Assembly: GCF_005843885.1 (NCBI RefSeq)
Contig: NZ_CP040443.1
Coordinates: 806,001-870,000, forward strand
Reading direction: 5' to 3'
DNA length: 64,000 nt
Source of the DNA: Escherichia sp. E4742
Lineage (GTDB): Bacteria; Pseudomonadota; Gammaproteobacteria; Enterobacterales; Enterobacteriaceae
A model generated the notes under the pieces. It saw only the letters and a program-made list of their open reading frames with translations. It was not told the origin of the DNA and searched no databases. Shown in pieces: positions 7,716 through 16,382 of this stretch. Both the position numbers and the translations under genes were made by a program. How positions within the stretch are numbered: the first letter of the stretch is position 1; the number at the start of each line of letters is the position of its first letter.

Positions 7716-9491
7716 ATGAAAATTAATACGTTACCGAAAATTGGTATCCGTCCGGTTATTGATGGCCGTCGCATGGGCGTGCGTGAGTCGCTTGAAGAAC
7801 AAACGATGAATATGGCAAAAGCGACCGCGGCGCTGCTGGCGGAGAAACTCCGCCATGCCTGTGGCACTCCCGTTGAATGCGTAATTTCTGATACCTGCAT
7901 CGCCGGTATGGCCGAATCTGCTGCCTGCGAAGAAAAATTCAGCCGCCAGAATGTAGGCCTCACCATTACGGTAACGCCTTGCTGGTGCTATGGCAGTGAA
8001 ACCATCGACATGGATCCAACCCGCCCGAAAGCCATTTGGGGCTTTAACGGCACTGAACGCCCCGGCGCTGTTTACCTGGCAGCGGCTCTGGCAGCTCACA
8101 GCCAGAAAGGCATCCCGGCATTCTCCATTTACGGTCATGACGTTCAGGATGCCGATGACACATCGATCCCTGCCGATGTTGAAGAAAAACTGCTGCGCTT
8201 TGCCCGCGCCGGTTTGGCAGTCGCCAGCATGAAAGGTAAAAGCTATCTGTCACTGGGCGGCGTTTCAATGGGCATCGCCGGTTCCATCGTTGACCACAAC
8301 TTCTTTGAATCCTGGTTGGGGATGAAAGTCCAGGCGGTGGATATGACCGAACTGCGCCGCCGTATCGATCAGAAGATTTACGACGAAGCCGAACTGGAAA
8401 TGGCGCTGGCCTGGGCTGATAAAAACTTCCGCTATGGCGAAGATGAAAATAACAAACAGTATCAACGCAATGCCGAGCAAAGCCGCGCTGTTCTGCGCGA
8501 AAGTTTACTGATGGCGATGTGTATCCGCGACATGATGCAAGGCAATAGCAAACTGGCCGATATCGGTCGCGTGGAAGAATCACTTGGCTACAACGCCATT
8601 GCTGCAGGCTTCCAGGGACAACGTCACTGGACCGATCAATATCCAAATGGCGACACCGCCGAAGCGCTCCTCAACAGCTCATTTGACTGGAATGGTGTGC
8701 GCGAACCGTTGGTCGTGGCGACGGAAAACGACAGTCTCAACGGCGTGGCAATGTTGATGGGTCACCAGCTCACCGGCACCGCTCAGGTGTTTGCCGATGT
8801 GCGTACCTACTGGTCACCAGAGGCGATCGAACGCGTAACGGGGCACAAACTGAGCGGGCAGGCAGAACACGGCATTATTCATTTGATCAACTCCGGTTCT
8901 GCTGCGCTGGACGGTTCCTGTAAACAGCGCGACAGCGAAGGTAAACCGACCATGAAGCCACACTGGGAAGTCTCTCAGCAAGAGGCTGATGCTTGCCTTG
9001 CCGCTACCGAATGGTGCCCGGCGATACACGAATATTTCCGTGGCGGCGGTTACTCTTCACGTTTCCTCACCGAAGGCGGCGTTCCGTTCACCATGACCCG
9101 TGTCAACATCATCAAAGGCCTGGGACCAGTACTGCAAATCTCGGAAGGCTGGAGCGTGGAGTTACCGGAGGATGTGCATGACATCCTCAACAAACGCACC
9201 AACTCTACCTGGCCAACCACCTGGTTTGCTCCGCGCCTCACTGGTAAAGGCCCCTTTACTGATGTGTACTCGGTAATGGCAAACTGGGGCGCAAACCACG
9301 GCGTTCTGACTATCGGTCACGTTGGCGCAGACTTTATCACTCTCGCCGCAATGCTGCGTATCCCGGTGTGTATGCACAACGTTGAAGAGAGCAAAGTGTA
9401 TCGTCCTTCTGCCTGGGCCGCGCACGGTATGGATATTGAAGGCCAGGATTACCGTGCATGCCAGAACTACGGCCCGTTGTATAAGCGTTAA
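7716..9491 (+). CDS. fucI: L-fucose isomerase
   Basis: 591 residues, same length as E. coli FucI; converts L-fucose to L-fuculose (and D-arabinose to D-ribulose) with Mn2+. The known active-site residues are found: Glu337 in ATEND, Asp361 24 residues later in FADVR, and His528 in the IGHVGAD region. The start follows a GAGGAA ribosome site. From about residue 6 on it tracks the K-12 protein as I remember it; the first few residues (MKINT versus MKKIS) differ, which places a recombination junction close to the start codon. First gene of fucI-fucK-fucU; fucP, which precedes it in K-12, is missing. Confidence 0.97.
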   Translation: MKINTLPKIGIRPVIDGRRMGVRESLEEQTMNMAKATAALLAEKLRHACGTPVECVISDTCIAGMAESAACEEKFSRQNVGLTITVTPCWCYGSETIDMDPTRPKAIWGFNGTERPGAVYLAAALAAHSQKGIPAFSIYGHDVQDADDTSIPADVEEKLLRFARAGLAVASMKGKSYLSLGGVSMGIAGSIVDHNFFESWLGMKVQAVDMTELRRRIDQKIYDEAELEMALAWADKNFRYGEDENNKQYQRNAEQSRAVLRESLLMAMCIRDMMQGNSKLADIGRVEESLGYNAIAAGFQGQRHWTDQYPNGDTAEALLNSSFDWNGVREPLVVATENDSLNGVAMLMGHQLTGTAQVFADVRTYWSPEAIERVTGHKLSGQAEHGIIHLINSGSAALDGSCKQRDSEGKPTMKPHWEVSQQEADACLAATEWCPAIHEYFRGGGYSSRFLTEGGVPFTMTRVNIIKGLGPVLQISEGWSVELPEDVHDILNKRTNSTWPTTWFAPRLTGKGPFTDVYSVMANWGANHGVLTIGHVGADFITLAAMLRIPVCMHNVEESKVYRPSAWAAHGMDIEGQDYRACQNYGPLYKR

Positions 9492-9555
9492 TACATTACC
9501 CCCTGATGTTATGCCCGGTCACTCCGGCTACCGGGTCTGGACAAGCAAGAGTGGT

Positions 9556-9583
9556 TAGCCGGATATGCAATGTTATCCGGCTA
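9556..9583 (+). other. Strong RNA hairpin in fucI-fucK spacer
   Basis: TAGCCGGATA and TATCCGGCTA form a perfect 10-bp stem with an 8-base loop, ending 16 bases before the fucK ATG and just ahead of its AGGAG. No U-tract follows, so it is more likely an mRNA stability or processing element than a terminator. A weaker GC hairpin lies just upstream around 9511-9530. Confidence 0.6.
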
Positions 9584-9599
9584 TATTGCAGGAGCGATT

Positions 9600-11018
9600 A
9601 TGAAACAAGAAGTTATCCTGGTACTCGACTGTGGAGCGACCAATGTCAGGGCCATCGCGGTTAATCGGCAGGGAAAAATCGTTACCCGCGCCTCAACGCC
9701 TAATGCCAGCGATATCGCAATGGAAAATAGCACCTGGCACCAGTGGTCTTTAGACGCCATTTTGCAACGCTTTGCTGATTGCTGTCGGCAAATCAGTAGT
9801 GTGCTGGCTGGATGTCACATCCGTGGCATCGCCGTCACTACTTTTGGCGTAGATGGCGCGCTGGTTGATAAACAGGGCAATCTGCTCTATCCGGTCATTA
9901 GCTGGAAATGTCCGCGAACGGCGGCGGTAATGGACAATATTGAACGGTTGATCTCCGCACAACAGTTGCAGGCTATTTCTGGCGTAGGAGCTTTTAGTTT
10001 CAATACGTTATATAAATTGGTGTGGTTGAAAGAAAATCATCCACAACTGCTTGAACAAGCGCATGCCTGGCTATTTATTTCATCGCTGATTAACCACCGT
10101 TTAACCGGCGAATTGACGACTGATATCACCATGGCCGGAACCAGCCAGATGCTGGATATTCAGCAACGCGATTTCAGCCCGCAAATCTTGCAAGCTACCG
10201 GTATTCCACGTCGTCTCTTCCCTCGCCTGGTGGAAGCGGGTGAACAGATTGGCATGCTACAAAACAGAGCCGCAGAAATGCTCAGCTTACCCGTTGGCAT
10301 ACCGGTGATTTCCGCAGGTCACGATACCCAGTTCGCCCTTTTTGGCGCTGGTGCCGAACAAAATGAACCCGTGCTCTCTTCCGGTACATGGGAAATTTTA
10401 ATGGTCCGCAGCGCCCAGGTTGATACTTCGCTGTTAAGTCAATACGCCGGTTCCACCTGTGAACTGGATAGCCAGGCGGGGTTGTATAACCCGGGTATGC
10501 AATGGCTGGCATCCGGTGTGCTGGAATGGGTGAGAAAACTGTTCTGGACTGCTGAAACTCCGTGGCAAATGTTGATTGAAGAGGCTCGTCTAATCGTGCC
10601 TGGCGCGGATGGCGTGAAAATGCAGTGTGATTTATTGTCGTGTCAGAACGCTGGCTGGCAAGGAGTGACGCTTAATACCACGCGGGGGCATTTCTATCGC
10701 GCGGCGCTGGAAGGGTTAACCGCGCAATTACAGCGCAATCTACAGATGCTGGAAAAAATCGGGCACTTTAAAGCCTCTGAATTATTGTTAGTCGGCGGAG
10801 GAAGTCGCAACACATTGTGGAATCAGATTAAAGCCAATATGCTTGATATTCCGGTAAAAGTTCTCGACGACGCCGAAACGACCGTCGCAGGAGCTGCGCT
10901 GTTCGGTTGGTATGGCATAGGGGAATTTAACAGCCCGGAAGAAGCCCGCGCGCAGATTCATTATCAGTACCGTTATTTCTACCCGCAAACTGAACCTGAA
11001 TTTATAGAGGAAGTGTGA
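9600..11018 (+). CDS. fucK: L-fuculokinase
   Basis: FGGY kinase that phosphorylates L-fuculose (and D-ribulose) at O-1. Visible motifs: the N-terminal LDCGATNVRAIAVN phosphate loop, VTTFGVDGALVD, ISAGHDTQFALFGAG with the catalytic Asp in GHD, and LLVGGGSRNTLWNQI near the C-terminus. I chose ATG 9600 (472 residues) because AGGAG sits at the right distance. An in-frame ATG at 9570 gives the 482-residue form often listed for K-12, but that start lies inside the loop of a strong hairpin and has no ribosome site. The stop is one base from the fucU start. Confidence 0.95.
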   Translation: MKQEVILVLDCGATNVRAIAVNRQGKIVTRASTPNASDIAMENSTWHQWSLDAILQRFADCCRQISSVLAGCHIRGIAVTTFGVDGALVDKQGNLLYPVISWKCPRTAAVMDNIERLISAQQLQAISGVGAFSFNTLYKLVWLKENHPQLLEQAHAWLFISSLINHRLTGELTTDITMAGTSQMLDIQQRDFSPQILQATGIPRRLFPRLVEAGEQIGMLQNRAAEMLSLPVGIPVISAGHDTQFALFGAGAEQNEPVLSSGTWEILMVRSAQVDTSLLSQYAGSTCELDSQAGLYNPGMQWLASGVLEWVRKLFWTAETPWQMLIEEARLIVPGADGVKMQCDLLSCQNAGWQGVTLNTTRGHFYRAALEGLTAQLQRNLQMLEKIGHFKASELLLVGGGSRNTLWNQIKANMLDIPVKVLDDAETTVAGAALFGWYGIGEFNSPEEARAQIHYQYRYFYPQTEPEFIEEV

Positions 11019-11019
11019 A

Positions 11020-11442
11020 ATGCTGAAAACAATTTCGCCGTTAATTTCTCCCGAACTATTGAAAGTGCTGGCAGAGATGGGACATGGAGATGAAATTATT
11101 TTTTCCGATGCTCACTTTCCCGCCCATTCGATGGGACCGCGGGTGATCCGCGCTGATGGCCTGTTGGTGAGCGACTTGCTTCAGGCGATTATCCCGTTAT
11201 TTGAACTGGACAGTTATGCACCGCCGCTGGTGATGATGGCGGCGGTAGAAGGTGACACTCTCGATCCTGAAGTAGAACGACGTTACCGTAATGCGCTTTC
11301 ACTACAAGCCCCGTGTCCTGACATCATCCGCATCAATCGTTTTGCGTTTTATGAACGGGCGCAAAAAGCCTTTGCGATCGTTATCACAGGCGAACGAGCG
11401 AAGTACGGGAATATTTTGCTGAAAAAAGGGGTGACACCATAA
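11020..11442 (+). CDS. fucU: L-fucose mutarotase
   Basis: 140-residue RbsD/FucU-family protein that interconverts the alpha and beta anomers of fucose before isomerisation. The conserved early histidine region (EMGHGDEIIFSDAHFPAHS) and the C-terminal RAKYGNILLKKG are present. Translationally linked to fucK (one-base gap). In K-12 fucR follows; here the gene ends 41 bp before the convergent rlmM stop, so fucR has been lost cleanly. Confidence 0.96.
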   Translation: MLKTISPLISPELLKVLAEMGHGDEIIFSDAHFPAHSMGPRVIRADGLLVSDLLQAIIPLFELDSYAPPLVMMAAVEGDTLDPEVERRYRNALSLQAPCPDIIRINRFAFYERAQKAFAIVITGERAKYGNILLKKGVTP

Positions 11443-11456
11443 TTTTAAAATTACGA

Positions 11457-11474
11457 CCGGAGTTAACACTCCGG
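11457..11474. terminator. Hairpin between fucU and rlmM
   Basis: CCGGAGT-taac-ACTCCGG sits between the two convergent stop codons. It is flanked by an AT-rich run on the fucU side, which would follow the stem in rlmM transcripts. Probably the shared terminator, though the U-tract is imperfect. Confidence 0.5.
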
Positions 11475-11483
11475 CCTTGCTTG

Positions 11484-12584
11484 TTACCGTTCGTCGCGAC
11501 GACCACCCACCGCAGCCCATATACGACGGACGTGCACCGTCACTTCTTCGCGATCGTGATACAACTGACGCGCCTGAATCTGAGCATTTATGCCATGTTC
11601 ATCAAGCTGTGCCTGAATATACGCCAGATTGTGTGATACTTCTTCGTAGCGTTTTTTCATCGGCAATTTAAGGTTGAAGATAGTTTCACGACACCAGCCA
11701 TTAACCAGCCACTGCGCCATCAAAGCCGCGACCTTCGCCGGTTTTTCCACCATGTCACACACCATCCACGAGATATTGCTACGTGTCGGGCGGAATTTAA
11801 AACCATCTTCCCGCAGCCACGTTACTTGTCCGGTATCCATCAGACTTTGCGCCATCGGGCCGTTATCAACGGAGTAAACCCACATGTTGCGCTTCACCAG
11901 TTGGTAGGTCCAGCCGCCCGGGCAAGCGCCCAAATCCACCGCCCACATCCCGTTCGCCAGGCGTTCATCCCATTCATCCGCAGGAATAAACACATGAAAT
12001 GCCTCTTCCAGTTTGAGTGTGGAACGACTTGGTGCATCTGCCGGAAACTTCAGGCGCGGAATACCCATATAGAACGGCGAGTTATTATTGCTGTAGGAGT
12101 AGCCGGTATAACAGCAGCCTGGCGCGATAAAGAACACATGCACCACTGGACGCTTCGGCGTTTCATAGCTCGCCAGGACGCCCGCATCACGCAAGGCAGC
12201 CCGTAACGGTACAGTAAATTTGCGGCAGAATTTCAGTAACTCTTTACTTTCGTTGGTGTCCGCGACTTCAACACGCAGTTCGCCGCCCTTCTCTACCACA
12301 CCCTGCAACATGCCAACTATTGGCGTAATGCGGTCTTCCTGCGGCAAATGCTGGAGCAGTTCTCCCACCACAAACCACTGGCGGGCAAAAATTAATGAAC
12401 TAAATGGCAGTTCACGGATTAACTTATCGCCATCTTCCGCTTGATAACATTCATAAATCACATAACCCGCATTCTCTTTTACACGGGCAAAACCGAATAT
12501 TTCCCGCTGCCCGGCTTTATCGGTAATTTCTGCGGCGCACTCTTTTTCAAAGCCCGGACGGCACAACAATACAACTTTATTCAT
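11484..12584 (-). CDS. rlmM: 23S rRNA 2'-O-ribose C2498 methyltransferase
   Basis: 366 residues, the length of E. coli RlmM (formerly YgdE). An N-terminal THUMP-like region precedes a Rossmann methyltransferase domain whose SAM motif AVDLGACPGGWTYQLV lies near residue 220; the K-D-K-E style catalytic set is spread through WLREDG, WMVCDMVEKP and NLKLPMKK. It methylates C2498 of 23S rRNA before the 50S subunit is complete. It overlaps ygdD by 8 bp at its start, indicating co-transcription. Confidence 0.95.
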   Translation of the reverse strand: MNKVVLLCRPGFEKECAAEITDKAGQREIFGFARVKENAGYVIYECYQAEDGDKLIRELPFSSLIFARQWFVVGELLQHLPQEDRITPIVGMLQGVVEKGGELRVEVADTNESKELLKFCRKFTVPLRAALRDAGVLASYETPKRPVVHVFFIAPGCCYTGYSYSNNNSPFYMGIPRLKFPADAPSRSTLKLEEAFHVFIPADEWDERLANGMWAVDLGACPGGWTYQLVKRNMWVYSVDNGPMAQSLMDTGQVTWLREDGFKFRPTRSNISWMVCDMVEKPAKVAALMAQWLVNGWCRETIFNLKLPMKKRYEEVSHNLAYIQAQLDEHGINAQIQARQLYHDREEVTVHVRRIWAAVGGRRDER

Positions 12585-12972
12585 GACTTACGCCCTTGCG
12601 CTTTAAACGGATAGCACCAACTAACATTAACGCCCAGCCAGCAAGGAAGCTTACGCCGCCAACCGGAGTGACAAACGCCCATAAACGCAGATGAGACAGC
12701 GCCAGGCAATAAAGGCTGCCGCTGAACAGCACCGTACCTAGCGCCAGAAAGACGCTACTCCAGTAAAACCAGATACTGATGCGACGTTGCATTGCCACCG
12801 CCAGACCTAAAATTGCCAGCGTATGAAATGCCTGGTATTCGAGGCCGGTCTGGATCCAGCCCATTTCAACGGCGCCCATGGTTTTACTTAAAACATGCGC
12901 ACCAAAAGCACCCAGAGCGACAAAAATGAAGCCGCTAATGGCGGCGAAAATCAGCATAAAACGGCTGGTCAT
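12577..12972 (-). CDS. ygdD: DUF423 inner-membrane protein
   Basis: 131-residue hydrophobic protein with four predicted membrane segments (about 5-25, 45-60, 67-87, 97-117) and the DUF423 hallmark GAFGAHVLSK near the first segment. The molecular function is not known to me. It overlaps the downstream rlmM by 8 bp and follows gcvA by 18 bp on the same strand. Confidence 0.92.
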   Translation of the reverse strand: MTSRFMLIFAAISGFIFVALGAFGAHVLSKTMGAVEMGWIQTGLEYQAFHTLAILGLAVAMQRRISIWFYWSSVFLALGTVLFSGSLYCLALSHLRLWAFVTPVGGVSFLAGWALMLVGAIRLKRKGVSHE

Positions 12973-12990
12973 GGTCGTACCCTACATAAA

Positions 12991-13908
12991 TTATTGTTCA
13001 TAACGAAAGCGGAATTTTTCTTGTTCAGCAGCGGCTTTCGCCAGGATCCATTGGCGAAAGGCGGCTATTTTACCCAGTTCTGCCTGGCTGTCATGACATA
13101 CCAGATAAAACGCATTTTTACTGACCAATACGTCATTAAACGGGCAAACAAGGCGTCCGGCCTCGATTTCAGATTGCGCCATCACGTTATTTGCCAGCGC
13201 AACCCCCTGCCCGTGAATGGCTGCTTGTAGCACCATGGCGCTATGGCTGAAGATTGGCCCTTGCTGAACATTAATATGAGTCAGCCCCAACTGGCGGGTA
13301 TATGTCTGCCAGTCTCGCCGGGAGGCATCGTGTAATAACGTATGTTTAGCCAGATCTTCCGGCGTCTTCAAGGATTTCTCACCGGTTAATAGTAAAGGCG
13401 AACACACTGGCAACAGGTATTCGGCGTAAAGCTTTTCCACCCGTAGCCCCGGCCAGTTGCCTCGGCCATAAAATATCGCCACGTCGACATCATCCGCCAG
13501 TTTATCCTCCTGACGATCAACCGCCTGGATTCGAACGTCGATTCCCGGATAAGCTGAATTAAAGCTGGAAAGTCGCGGTACCAGCCAGTGGATGGCAAAA
13601 CTGGGGAGTAAGCTGACCGTCAATGCCCCTTTGGCGCTACGGGCCTGGAGTTTACGCGTCGCTTCGGTTAATTGCGAAAATATCTCTTTGATATCGAGAA
13701 AATAGCTTTGCCCTTCCTCGGTCAATAGAAGTGAACGATTACGGCGGCGGAACAGTTTTAGCCCCAAAAAATCCTCAAGGGACTTGATTTGATGACTTAC
13801 TGCGGCCTGGGTCACAAAAAGCTCTTCTGCTGCACGCGTGAAGCTTAAATGGCGGGCTGCGGCATCAAAAACTCGTAAGGCATTTAGCGGTGGTAATCGT
13901 TTAGACAT
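12991..13908 (-). CDS. gcvA: Glycine cleavage system transcriptional regulator GcvA
   Basis: 305-residue LysR-family regulator. The winged helix-turn-helix is at about 20-45 (SFTRAAEELFVTQAAVSHQIKSLE), followed by the substrate-binding domain from about 90. GcvA activates gcvTHP when glycine is present, represses it with GcvR when glycine is scarce, and drives the divergently transcribed sRNA GcvB, which starts 128 bp upstream of its start codon here. Confidence 0.96.
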   Translation of the reverse strand: MSKRLPPLNALRVFDAAARHLSFTRAAEELFVTQAAVSHQIKSLEDFLGLKLFRRRNRSLLLTEEGQSYFLDIKEIFSQLTEATRKLQARSAKGALTVSLLPSFAIHWLVPRLSSFNSAYPGIDVRIQAVDRQEDKLADDVDVAIFYGRGNWPGLRVEKLYAEYLLPVCSPLLLTGEKSLKTPEDLAKHTLLHDASRRDWQTYTRQLGLTHINVQQGPIFSHSAMVLQAAIHGQGVALANNVMAQSEIEAGRLVCPFNDVLVSKNAFYLVCHDSQAELGKIAAFRQWILAKAAAEQEKFRFRYEQ

Positions 13909-14036
13909 GGCTTTTAAACTTTGATGTTAAATGAATTTAACAATTAGATCACACTGTGTAACCTATTAGTTTTTTTAATCTGAGCCATTATAAATTGTCC
14001 GTTGAGCTTCTACCAGCAAATACCTATAGTGGCGGC

Positions 14037-14242
14037 ACTTCCTGAGCCGGAACGAAAAGTTTTATCGGAATGCGTGTTCTGGTGAACTTTTGGCTTACGG
14101 TTGTGATGTTGTGTTGTTGTGTTTGCAATTGGTCTGCGATTCAGACCATGGTAGCAAAGCTACCTTTTTTCACTTCCTGTACATTTACCCTGTCTGTCCA
14201 TAGTGATTAATGTAGCACCGCCTAATTGCGGTGCTTTTTTTT
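14037..14242 (+). ncRNA. gcvB: GcvB small RNA
   Basis: The plus-strand sequence starting ACTTCCTGAGCCGGAACG matches the Hfq-dependent sRNA GcvB over its whole length, including the GU-rich R1 element (TTGTGATGTTGTGTTGTTGTG, about 14100-14120) that pairs with many amino-acid and peptide transporter mRNAs. It ends with the hairpin GCACCGCctaattGCGGTGC and a run of eight T. About 206 nt, within one base of the K-12 length. Divergent from gcvA, whose product activates it. Confidence 0.95.
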
Positions 14243-14258
14243 ACCTTGCGATCGCGAA

Positions 14259-14486
14259 TTACTGATCCAGTTCGACCATCTCTTTCACGTCGGTACGGTT
14301 GATCTGCTGTTTGTTGCCATTAGCGTCTTTATAAGAAATCATACCGGTTTCATCATCCGTCATCGGCTTACCATCAGATACAATGGTACGTCCGTCGTTG
14401 GTGTGCATCACATAGTTCGAACCGGAGCAGGCGCTAAGGGCAAAAGTCAGCATACAGGCAGAGATAATGGCGGCAGTCTTTTTCAT
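14259..14486 (-). CDS. ygdI: Small DUF903 lipoprotein YgdI
   Basis: 75-residue lipoprotein: signal peptide MKKTAAIISACMLTFALSAC with lipobox LSAC, then a compact SH3-like DUF903 domain (YVMHTNDGRTIVSDGKP ... GMISYKDANGNKQQINRTDV). Function unknown. A clear paralogue, ygdR, lies at 48140. Convergent with GcvB, whose terminator ends 16 bp from this stop codon. Confidence 0.94.
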   Translation of the reverse strand: MKKTAAIISACMLTFALSACSGSNYVMHTNDGRTIVSDGKPMTDDETGMISYKDANGNKQQINRTDVKEMVELDQ

Positions 14487-14677
14487 CTTCTTCTCCTTAA
14501 AGCGATTACTAAATCTTAATAATATTGATTAACAGGCTAAAATTAACGCCTAACACTATTCAGCATATGTTACTGACGCGGCTTCGACAGGATATCCAGA
14601 CGATTCCGATGGTTAGCACTCACCTTGTTTCAAAGTGAATTTTGCGTCACGATCGGCGAATCAAGCCGAGGAGTCTC

Positions 14678-15883
14678 ATGAACGTTTTTAATCCCGCGCA
14701 ATTTCGCGCCCAGTTTCCCGCGCTACAGGATGCGGGCGTTTATCTCGATAGTGCAGCGACCGCACTCAAACCCGAAGCTGTGGTTGAAGCAACCCGGCAG
14801 TTCTATAGCCTGAGCGCCGGAAACGTCCATCGCAGCCAGTTTGCCGAAGCCCAACGCCTGACCGCACGTTATGAAGCTGCACGGGAAAAAGTAGCGCAAT
14901 TGCTAAATGCACCGGATGATAAAACTATCGTCTGGACGCGCGGCACCACCGAATCCATCAACATGGTGGCACAATGCTATGCCCGTCCGCGTCTGCAACC
15001 GGGCGATGAGATTATTGTCAGCGTGGCAGAGCATCACGCTAACCTCGTTCCCTGGCTAATGGTTGCCCAACAAACCGGAGCCAAAGTGGTGAAACTGCCG
15101 CTTAATGCGCAACGGTTGCCGGATGTCGATTTATTGCCGGAGTTAATTACTCCCCGTAGTCGAATTCTGGCGTTGGGCCAGATGTCGAACGTCACTGGCG
15201 GTTGCCCGGATCTGGCGCGAGCGATTACCTTTGCTCATTCAGCCGGGATGGTGGTGATGGTTGATGGTGCTCAGGGCGCAGTGCATTTCCCTGCCGATGT
15301 TCAGCAGCTGGATATCGATTTCTATGCTTTCTCTGGTCACAAACTGTATGGCCCGACGGGTATCGGCGTGCTTTACGGCAAACCAGAACTGCTGGAAGCG
15401 ATGTCGCCCTGGCTGGGTGGCGGCAAAATGATTCACGAAGTGAGTTTTGACGGCTTCACTACTCAATCCGCGCCGTGGAAACTGGAAGCCGGAACGCCAA
15501 ATGTCGCTGGTGTCATAGGATTAAGCGCGGCGCTGGAATGGCTGGCCGATTACGATATCAACCAGGCAGAAAGCTGGAGCCGTAGCCTGGCGACGCTTGC
15601 AGAAGACGCTCTGGCTAAACGTCCAGGCTTTCGTTCATTCCGCTGTCAGGACTCCAGCCTGCTGGCCTTTGATTTCGAGGGTGTTCATCACAGCGATATG
15701 GTGACGCTACTGGCGGAATATGGTATTGCCCTGCGCGCCGGGCAGCACTGTGCTCAACCGCTGTTGGCAGAATTAGGCGTAACCGGCACTCTGCGCGCCT
15801 CTTTTGCGCCATATAATACAAAGAGTGATGTGGATGCGCTGGTGAATGCCGTTGACCACGCGCTGGAATTATTGGTGGATTAA
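14678..15883 (+). CDS. csdA: Cysteine desulfurase CsdA
   Basis: 401-residue class V PLP enzyme. The PLP lysine is in SGHKLYGP and the catalytic cysteine in RAGQHCAQP, where the persulfide forms; an early LDSAATALKP matches the SufS/CsdA group. It releases sulfur from cysteine for transfer to CsdE, and onwards to Fe-S assembly and the TcdA modification route. The start at 14678 follows GAGG and gives the normal length. The stop codon overlaps the csdE start by one base. Confidence 0.96.
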   Translation: MNVFNPAQFRAQFPALQDAGVYLDSAATALKPEAVVEATRQFYSLSAGNVHRSQFAEAQRLTARYEAAREKVAQLLNAPDDKTIVWTRGTTESINMVAQCYARPRLQPGDEIIVSVAEHHANLVPWLMVAQQTGAKVVKLPLNAQRLPDVDLLPELITPRSRILALGQMSNVTGGCPDLARAITFAHSAGMVVMVDGAQGAVHFPADVQQLDIDFYAFSGHKLYGPTGIGVLYGKPELLEAMSPWLGGGKMIHEVSFDGFTTQSAPWKLEAGTPNVAGVIGLSAALEWLADYDINQAESWSRSLATLAEDALAKRPGFRSFRCQDSSLLAFDFEGVHHSDMVTLLAEYGIALRAGQHCAQPLLAELGVTGTLRASFAPYNTKSDVDALVNAVDHALELLVD

Positions 15884-16326
15884 TGACGAACCCGCAATTC
15901 GCCGGACATCCGTTCGGCACAACCGTTACCGTAGAGACGTTACGCGATACTTTCGCGCCATTGACGCAATGGGAAGACAAATATCGCCAGCTGATTATGT
16001 TGGGGAAACAGCTTCCTGCGTTGCCAGACGAATTAAAAGCACAGGCCAAAGAAATTGCCGGATGTGAAAACCGCGTCTGGCTTGGATTTAACGTTGCAGA
16101 AAACGGCAGGATGCATTTCTTTGGTGATAGCGAAGGGCGCATTGTGCGCGGTCTGCTGGCCGTATTGCTGACTGCCGTTGAGGGCAAAACTGCCGCCGAG
16201 TTACAAGCACTGTCGCCGCTGGCATTGTTTGATGAGCTGGGGTTGCGTGCGCAACTTAGCGCCTCTCGCAGTCAGGGATTGAATGCGTTAAGCGAGGCAA
16301 TTCTCGCCGCGGCGAAGCAAGCTTGA
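15883..16326 (+). CDS. csdE: Sulfur acceptor protein CsdE
   Basis: 147-residue SufE-family protein. Cys61 in IAGCENRVWL is the acceptor that takes the persulfide from CsdA. The start overlaps the csdA stop (TAATG), so the pair is translationally coupled, as expected for partners. Confidence 0.96.
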   Translation: MTNPQFAGHPFGTTVTVETLRDTFAPLTQWEDKYRQLIMLGKQLPALPDELKAQAKEIAGCENRVWLGFNVAENGRMHFFGDSEGRIVRGLLAVLLTAVEGKTAAELQALSPLALFDELGLRAQLSASRSQGLNALSEAILAAAKQA

Positions 16327-16339
16327 TGTTACACAGTTC

Positions 16340-16380
16340 CAGGTCGGATAAGACACACCAGACGTCGCATCCGACCTAAT
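16340..16380. repeat. REP-like palindrome between csdE and tcdA
   Basis: AGGTCGGATAAG ... GTCGCATCCGACCT is an imperfect palindrome of the enterobacterial REP/BIME type, placed between two convergent genes, the usual location. Confidence 0.65.
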
Positions 16381-16382
16381 GT

